Shown in pieces: positions 55,313 through 59,929 of a stretch of 59,929 nucleotides of DNA. The stretch's first letter is position 1; every line of letters starts with the position of its first letter. The position numbers and the translations under genes are program-made. The stretch spans positions 1 to 59,929 of the forward strand of contig JACRGJ010000092.1 in assembly GCA_016212425.1 (NCBI GenBank), read 5' to 3'. The notes beneath the pieces are model-generated. The model worked only from the letters and a program-made list of their open reading frames with translations, ran no database searches and was not told the origin of the DNA. Source of the stretch: Micrococcales bacterium. Its GTDB lineage: Bacteria; Actinomycetota; Actinomycetes; Actinomycetales; Microbacteriaceae.

Positions 55313-55723
55313 TCAGCCCCCGCCGCCGAACACATTCACGATGCCGGCGATCTGGTTGACGAACTGCGCGACGCCGTCCAGTGCGCCGGTCAGCGGCCCC
55401 GCATTGCCGAACAGCCACATGATCAGCAGCACGACACCGACCACGAGCAGGATCAACAGCGGGATGAGCACGATCGCGGCGATCACCACGAATCGGCGCA
55501 CCAGGCGGAGGAGACGCCGTGCGGGCGGCGCCCACTGGTCGCGTCCGTCGTCGTATCCCACAGAGCCCCGATCGTTGTAACCCCGGTCGACGTGCCCCCG
55601 GTCGCCGTAGCCGCGGTTGCCGGAGTTCCGGTCGACGTGCCCCCGGTCGTCGTAGCCCCGGTTGCGGCGGTCGCCGCCGTGTCGTCGGTCGGGCGGGTAG
55701 CCGTCGCGGTATCCGTGCGGCAT
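55313..55723 (-). CDS. Small membrane protein with Asp/Arg/Gly/Tyr-rich repeats
   Basis: A 136-aa protein. The first 75 residues are a charged, low-complexity repeat region (GYxDRGHVDR units), followed by a basic stretch and one long hydrophobic region (about 83-110, 'VVIAAIVLIPLLILLVVG'), then a Gly-rich end. I chose the ATG at 55723 because GAGAGGA lies 9 bases upstream; longer in-frame starts reach 55816. Function unknown. Confidence 0.7.
   Translation of the reverse strand: MPHGYRDGYPPDRRHGGDRRNRGYDDRGHVDRNSGNRGYGDRGHVDRGYNDRGSVGYDDGRDQWAPPARRLLRLVRRFVVIAAIVLIPLLILLVVGVVLLIMWLFGNAGPLTGALDGVAQFVNQIAGIVNVFGGGG
55584..55665 (-). repeat. 45-bp-period repeat in the small membrane protein gene
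   Basis: A 37-bp sequence beginning CGGTCGACGTGCCCCCGGTC occurs at 55584-55620 and again at 55629-55665 with two mismatches, a 45-bp period that encodes a 15-residue repeat. A partial further copy lies to the left. Confidence 0.8.
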
Positions 55724-55916
55724 CGGGATCGATCCTCTCGTCATCGCCGGCTTCCGCCGGCGTCGCATCGCCTCACGGAGTGCCGGCGAGGCGGGGTGTG
55801 CTTCGAAGGATGTCATCGCGCGCCCCGGACCTCCATCGTGACGTCGGTACTCACAGGACCCGTCCGTCGGTCTGGCGGCGCGGACCCAGGCGGCCCGCCA
55901 GGTCTAGGGTGGGCGG

Positions 55917-56234
55917 GTGACCGATCCTCAGCCTCCTTCAGTCCACCGCGGAATCCGGCGGGAAGTCGCACGGCTCGTCTTCGAGGGCTGGACCGTCGAC
56001 GAGCGCCTCGACGATCTCGTCGTGCTCTCCCGCCGCGTCCCGGTGCCGGTGTGGTTCAACGTGCTGCTCTTGATCGTGACCGCGGGCGTGTGGATCGTGT
56101 TCGTGCTCCTGCAGGTCCTCTTCCCCGTCGTGGAGCGCTGCGTGGTGTGGCTCGACGCGGAGGGGCGGATCGTGCTCACCCGCGGTCGCGGTCGACGCGG
56201 ACCGGACTCCGCCCTCCCCGACCCGTTCGCCTGA
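55917..56234 (+). CDS. Small membrane protein upstream of the AAA ATPase
   Basis: A 105-aa protein with a basic N-terminal region, one or two adjacent membrane segments ('VWFNVLLLIVTAGVWIVFVL', about 45-70), and a C-terminal beta-hairpin-like tail 'CVVWLDAEGRIVLTRGRG'. The GTG start at 55917 has GGTGGGCGGG upstream. The ATPase gene begins two bases after its stop, so the two are co-translated. Family not recognised. Confidence 0.7.
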   Translation: MTDPQPPSVHRGIRREVARLVFEGWTVDERLDDLVVLSRRVPVPVWFNVLLLIVTAGVWIVFVLLQVLFPVVERCVVWLDAEGRIVLTRGRGRRGPDSALPDPFA

Positions 56235-56236
56235 TC

Positions 56237-57676
56237 GTGCCGCGGGAGTCGGACAGCGCCGAAGACCGCGCGCTGATGCGCGCCGTCCGGCGGTATCTGG
56301 AGACCGTGAACATGCAGGCGCTCGAGGAGACCGCCGAGTACCGCAGTCCGCTGGGCGAGCTGCTCAGCGAGCACCTCGGGACGGATGCCGGCGCCTGCTC
56401 CGTGGTCGACGAGCAGCTGCCCGATCATCGTCTGGTCGATGCGGACCTCGCCCTCGAGGAGCTGAGGGCCGCATCCGATGGCCGGCTGATCGGGGTGACC
56501 GGCGGGAATCAGCGCGACCATATCGGTCTGGCGGAGCTCGTCAGCGCGCAGTACGTCCGCATCGCGCCGGGGCCGGTCGACTACGTCGTGCGTGCGACGG
56601 GGCCGACCACGACCCGTCGGGTGGTGTCGTTCGGGGTGTGGCTGCTGCGCCACGAGGGGAGGCCGCTCGCCGTGCTGCAGCGCGCCGCGAGCCCGCACAC
56701 CGGGAGAGCGCAGGCGGCGCTCGAGGTTCTGGGCGCCGACCCGGATGCGGTCTCCGACTTCCTCGACCGGGTGCGCGAGCTCATGATCGCCCGGAGCGTG
56801 CTCCGGGGGCAGGTGCTCTCGTTCGTCGCGACCGAGTACGGAGCCGACGCGGGCGCGACGCTGCTCCCGCGTTCTGCGGTCGCGGCTTCCGATATCGTCC
56901 TCGCGCCGGGTGTGCTCGGCTCGATCGTCGATCACGTCGTCGGGATCGGCGAGCACCGGGATGCCCTCCTCGCCGCAGGGCGGCACCTGAAGCGCGGCAT
57001 CCTCCTGTACGGGCCGCCCGGCACGGGCAAGACGCTCACCGTGCGCCACCTGCTGTCCCAAACGGAGGGGACGACGGCGGTGCTGCTCACCGGCGCGAGC
57101 ATCCGCTTCATCTCGGCCGCCGCGGAGATCGCGCGGACGTTCCCACCTGCCCTGGTGGTGCTCGAAGACATCGACCTCGTCGCGATGGAGCGGCACAGCT
57201 CGCCCCAGCCACTGCTGTTCGAGGTGCTCGACGCCCTGGACGGGTTGGAGGGGGATGCGGATATCGCCTTCGTGATGACCACCAACCGGGTCGAGGTGCT
57301 GGAGCGCGCGCTGGCCGATCGGCCGGGCCGTGTCGACCTCGCCGTCGAGCTTCCGCGGCCCGCGCCCGCGGAGCGCCGGACGCTCTTCGAGCGATACGCG
57401 CTGGGGCTGCCGTTCAGCCGGGACGCGCTGCACGCCGCGGCGGACCAGGCAGAGGGAACGACCGGCTCCTTCGCCAAGGAGCTGATGCGGGACGCGGTGC
57501 TGCGCGCCGCCGTCGAGAACCGGGCGCCGACCGACGCGGATCTCGCCGACGCCCTCGAGACGCTGCGGGACTCGCGGAACGCGCTGACCCGGCGGCTTCT
57601 CGGCGCCCGCACGGAGCCGTCGCCGGAGGACCTCGACGACGGCTCCTCCGCCGGGTGGACCGCGTACGTTCCCTGA
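56237..57676 (+). CDS. AAA family ATPase
   Basis: A 479-aa ATPase with a single C-terminal AAA domain: Walker A 'LYGPPGTGKTLTVRHLL' near residue 260, Walker B 'LVVLEDIDLVAMER', sensor 1 'FVMTTNRVEVLERAL' and arginine-finger region 'DRPGRVDLAVELPRP'. The first 230 residues are an uncharacterised domain. The domain class resembles proteasome/CDC48-type AAA rather than AAA+ clamp loaders. I use the GTG at 56237; a much longer upstream frame runs through the previous gene. Substrate unknown. Confidence 0.87.
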   Translation: MPRESDSAEDRALMRAVRRYLETVNMQALEETAEYRSPLGELLSEHLGTDAGACSVVDEQLPDHRLVDADLALEELRAASDGRLIGVTGGNQRDHIGLAELVSAQYVRIAPGPVDYVVRATGPTTTRRVVSFGVWLLRHEGRPLAVLQRAASPHTGRAQAALEVLGADPDAVSDFLDRVRELMIARSVLRGQVLSFVATEYGADAGATLLPRSAVAASDIVLAPGVLGSIVDHVVGIGEHRDALLAAGRHLKRGILLYGPPGTGKTLTVRHLLSQTEGTTAVLLTGASIRFISAAAEIARTFPPALVVLEDIDLVAMERHSSPQPLLFEVLDALDGLEGDADIAFVMTTNRVEVLERALADRPGRVDLAVELPRPAPAERRTLFERYALGLPFSRDALHAAADQAEGTTGSFAKELMRDAVLRAAVENRAPTDADLADALETLRDSRNALTRRLLGARTEPSPEDLDDGSSAGWTAYVP

Positions 57677-57718
57677 GCGCCGTGCGCCTCGGCGACGGCG
57701 CGCGCCTAGCGTGAGCGG

Positions 57719-58363
57719 ATGGCCGAGATCGAGCGCCCGGGCGCGCAGCAGTGGGTGCCCGCGGGTGCCGGGATCGCCGAGCTGCGGGTGGCGGCGAGCG
57801 GATGCCGAGGCTGCGAGCTGTGGGAGCCGGCGACGCAGGTCGTGTTCTCGGCGGGGACGGCATCCGCTCGGCTCGTGCTGGTGGGGGAGCAGCCGGGCGA
57901 CCAGGAGGACCGGCAGGGCACCCCGTTCGTCGGGCCGGCCGGGCAGCTGCTCGCCCGCGCCGTCGATGCGGCGGGCATCGCGCGCTCGGAGGTGTACGTG
58001 ACGAACGCGGTGAAGCACTTCCGCTTCACTGAGCGCGGGAAGCGCCGACTGCACGAGAAGCCCGGCATCGCGCACATCGACGCGTGCCGCCCCTGGCTGC
58101 ACGCCGAGCTGGACGTGGTGCAGCCGCGCGTGGTGGTGTGCCTCGGGGCCACCGCCGGGCGGTCGGTGCTCGGCCGCGAGGTCAAGATCGGCGCCGAGCG
58201 CGGGCGGATCCTCGGTGGGGAGGGGGCGGCGGTGCTCATCACCGCGCACCCCTCGTCGCTGCTGCGGATGCAGGAGCCCGCCGACCGGGATGCCGCGTTC
58301 GACGCGCTCGTGGCCGACCTGCGCACCGCAGCCGCTGCCGCGGCGCAGGGGGCCGCCGAGTAG
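57719..58363 (+). CDS. UdgX-family uracil-DNA binding protein
   Basis: A 214-aa member of the uracil-DNA glycosylase superfamily. Motif 1 is 'GEQPGDQEDRQGTPFVGPAG', four cysteines including C29 and C32 likely hold an Fe-S cluster, and motif 2 is 'ITAHPSSLLRM'. The loop 'GKRRLHEKP' (His112) matches the KRRIH loop that defines UdgX, in which the histidine bonds covalently to the abasic site after uracil removal. Here Ile is replaced by Leu. It acts in DNA repair, probably protecting uracil lesions. Confidence 0.9.
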   Translation: MAEIERPGAQQWVPAGAGIAELRVAASGCRGCELWEPATQVVFSAGTASARLVLVGEQPGDQEDRQGTPFVGPAGQLLARAVDAAGIARSEVYVTNAVKHFRFTERGKRRLHEKPGIAHIDACRPWLHAELDVVQPRVVVCLGATAGRSVLGREVKIGAERGRILGGEGAAVLITAHPSSLLRMQEPADRDAAFDALVADLRTAAAAAAQGAAE

Positions 58364-58366
58364 GGC

Positions 58367-59899
58367 TCACACCGTGAGGGTCACCTTGTGGTAGCCGGTG
58401 GCCCCATCGGGCAGCACGTCGGCGACCTTCGCGGTCTGCACCTCGCCGTCCGCGCCGATCGCGCGCACGGCGACGGTGTGCGAGCCGCTCGCTGGCCGCC
58501 ACGGCAGCCGCCACTGCACCCAGGTGTTCACCGAGATCGGCGCGGAGAGCTGGGCGTCCTGCCAGGAGCCGCCGTCGACCTGCACCTGCACGCCGCGCAC
58601 CCCGACGAACTGCCGCCAGGCGACGCCGGCGATCACCCAATCGCCGCCGTCGATCCGACGCACGGTGTCGATCCGGGATTGCAGCTTGATCGGGCCCCGC
58701 TCGCCCCAGCCCTGCCGAGTCCAGTACGCCTGCGCGCGGTCGAAGCGGGTCACCTCGAGCTTGACCACCCACTTGGTCGCCGAGACGTAGCCGTACAGGC
58801 CCGGCACGATCATCCGCACCGGGAAGCCATGCTCGGGCGGCAGCGGCTGCCCGTTCATGCCGACCGCGAGGATCGCGTTGCGCTGCTCGTCGAGCAGCGC
58901 CTCCAGTGGCGTTCCCACGGTGAAGCCGTCCGTGCTGGAAGAGAGCACCATGTCGGCCCTCGATGACGGGCCGGCACGCTCGAGCAGGTTCCGGACGGGG
59001 TAGCCGAGCCACCGGGCGTTCCCGATCAGGTCGCCGCCGACCGGGTTGGATACGCACATCAGGGTGGCGTAGTACTCCTCGAGTGGGAGCGCGAGCAGAT
59101 CCTGCCAGGTCACCCGCACGGTCTTCTGTACCATTCCGGTGATCTCGAGCGCCCAGTCGTCGGGGTCGATCTGCGGCACCTGCAACGCGGTGTCGATGCG
59201 GTAGAAACCCGAATTCGAGCTGACGATGCGGGCCAGGCCCGGGATGCGCAGGTCGGCCCCGGCGGGCAGCGGCGGTGCCGCGACGGCGGGGGCCGGCAGA
59301 CGGAGCGCCTTCCGCGCCGCCGCGACCGTGCGGTCCTTCGCGGTGAGCGCCACCCCGCCGAGCGCCGCGATCCCGCCAAGGGCGAGGCTGCCGAGGGACC
59401 ACTGCAGGAACGCCCGGCGCGCGGGGCGGCCGTCGGCACCCGGCGCATCCGGTGCTTCCGGAGCCCGGCGCAGCAGCGCGGGGAGCAGCAGGATCGCGGC
59501 CAGTCCCGTCACGAGCGCGGGGGCGGCGGCGAGCGGCGCCGCAGTCGCGCGGCTCACCGCGGCGACGAGGCCGAGCGCGGCGCCGAGGCCGATCAGGATG
59601 CGCCCGAGCGGAGGGCGGCGCCGCTCGAGTGCCCCGGCGATCCCCGCGAGCACCAGCAGCAGAACTCCGATGAGGATCAGCAGCGCGGTCTTGTCGAACG
59701 TGCCGAACAGCCCGATGAAGAACTTCTTCACCGGCCCGGGGGAGAGGTCGATGAGCAGCGAGCCCACCGCGAGCACCGGGTTCGCGTCCGGCGCGACGAG
59801 CGCCGCCACCAGTGCACCGAGACCCAGACCGGTCGCGACGGCGACCACCCCCGCCCCGGCCGCGAGCAGTCGCATCCGCCCGCCCCGCCGGTCACTCAT
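58367..59899 (-). CDS. Membrane-anchored molybdopterin-dependent oxidoreductase (sulfite oxidase family)
   Basis: A 510-aa protein. The first 150 residues contain about four membrane helices, followed by a charged linker with 'ARRAFLQWSLGSLALGGIAAL' (a fifth hydrophobic, Tat-like segment with RR). The molybdopterin domain (about 215-390) has the Mo-ligand cysteine in 'YYATLMCVSNPVGGDL', and a Mo-co dimerisation domain forms the C-terminus. The enzyme domain should face outward. The substrate could be sulfite or another oxide. The ATG is near the window edge and its 3' end is 3 bases from udgX. Confidence 0.92.
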   Translation of the reverse strand: MSDRRGGRMRLLAAGAGVVAVATGLGLGALVAALVAPDANPVLAVGSLLIDLSPGPVKKFFIGLFGTFDKTALLILIGVLLLVLAGIAGALERRRPPLGRILIGLGAALGLVAAVSRATAAPLAAAPALVTGLAAILLLPALLRRAPEAPDAPGADGRPARRAFLQWSLGSLALGGIAALGGVALTAKDRTVAAARKALRLPAPAVAAPPLPAGADLRIPGLARIVSSNSGFYRIDTALQVPQIDPDDWALEITGMVQKTVRVTWQDLLALPLEEYYATLMCVSNPVGGDLIGNARWLGYPVRNLLERAGPSSRADMVLSSSTDGFTVGTPLEALLDEQRNAILAVGMNGQPLPPEHGFPVRMIVPGLYGYVSATKWVVKLEVTRFDRAQAYWTRQGWGERGPIKLQSRIDTVRRIDGGDWVIAGVAWRQFVGVRGVQVQVDGGSWQDAQLSAPISVNTWVQWRLPWRPASGSHTVAVRAIGADGEVQTAKVADVLPDGATGYHKVTLTV

Positions 59900-59929
59900 G
59901 CGCTAATGTAGAGGGCGCTGCCGAGAGCA

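Noticed and set aside
55592-56236. N-terminal extension of the AAA ATPase through the small membrane protein gene
   Set aside because: The 215 extra codons read as low-complexity valine/arginine sequence and cover another likely gene; GTG at 56237 is two bases after that gene's stop.

Overview
The window is high-GC chromosomal DNA from an actinobacterium, most likely the Microbacteriaceae (Microbacterium or a close relative). The grounds are GC-rich codon use, many GTG starts with 4-base GTGA/ATGA overlaps, the gene order rne - rplU - rpmA - obg - proB - nadD - rsfS, a translational T-box before ileS, and DUF4233 between folC and ndk. Family placement is an inference from gene order, not from a search.

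Left core region (1-31,700): the 3' part of clpX; a patatin-like hydrolase, a BenE-type transporter and a luciferase-like oxidoreductase in one run; an M3 oligopeptidase divergent from an ArsR-type regulator across a 14-bp-periodic operator array; a GNAT/valS operon; an anchored Ser/Pro-rich surface protein; an MHS-family MFS transporter divergent from the T-box-controlled ileS-folC-DUF4233-ndk operon; a VKOR/DsbA-like pair for oxidative folding; RNase E/G; ribosomal proteins L21 and L27; Obg; ProB; a MocR/PdxR regulator; NadD; a long acidic membrane-anchored protein; RsfS; and tRNA-Ala(GGC).

Mobile region (about 31,838 to at least 51,344, possibly to about 53,400): an integrated element abuts the 3' end of tRNA-Ala. 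It carries a large serine recombinase whose reading frame runs through the tRNA gene, small accessory proteins, a frameshifted M23 peptidase and a MobF-type relaxase/helicase, but no type IV secretion genes, so it looks like an integrative mobilizable element. Its cargo is a defence locus. A GHKL-ATPase fused to a PD-(D/E)XK-like nuclease is divergent from an operon of a small excisionase-like HTH protein, a DUF499 ATPase, a 156-aa protein of unknown function, a DUF1156 DNA methylase and a PLD-SNF2 helicase. The ATPase-methylase-helicase core matches the Hma defence type. The GHKL-nuclease and the 156-aa protein are the least explained parts. Remnants of an IS481-like transposase, then MntA/HepT and VapBC toxin-antitoxin pairs, lie between this cargo and the core genome. 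I could not find the right attachment site.

Right core region (53,430-59,929): sufU-sufS, two small membrane proteins, an AAA ATPase, a UdgX-type uracil-DNA-binding protein and a membrane-anchored sulfite-oxidase-fold molybdoenzyme.

Coordinates come from reading frames. Functions come from motif recognition without database searches.
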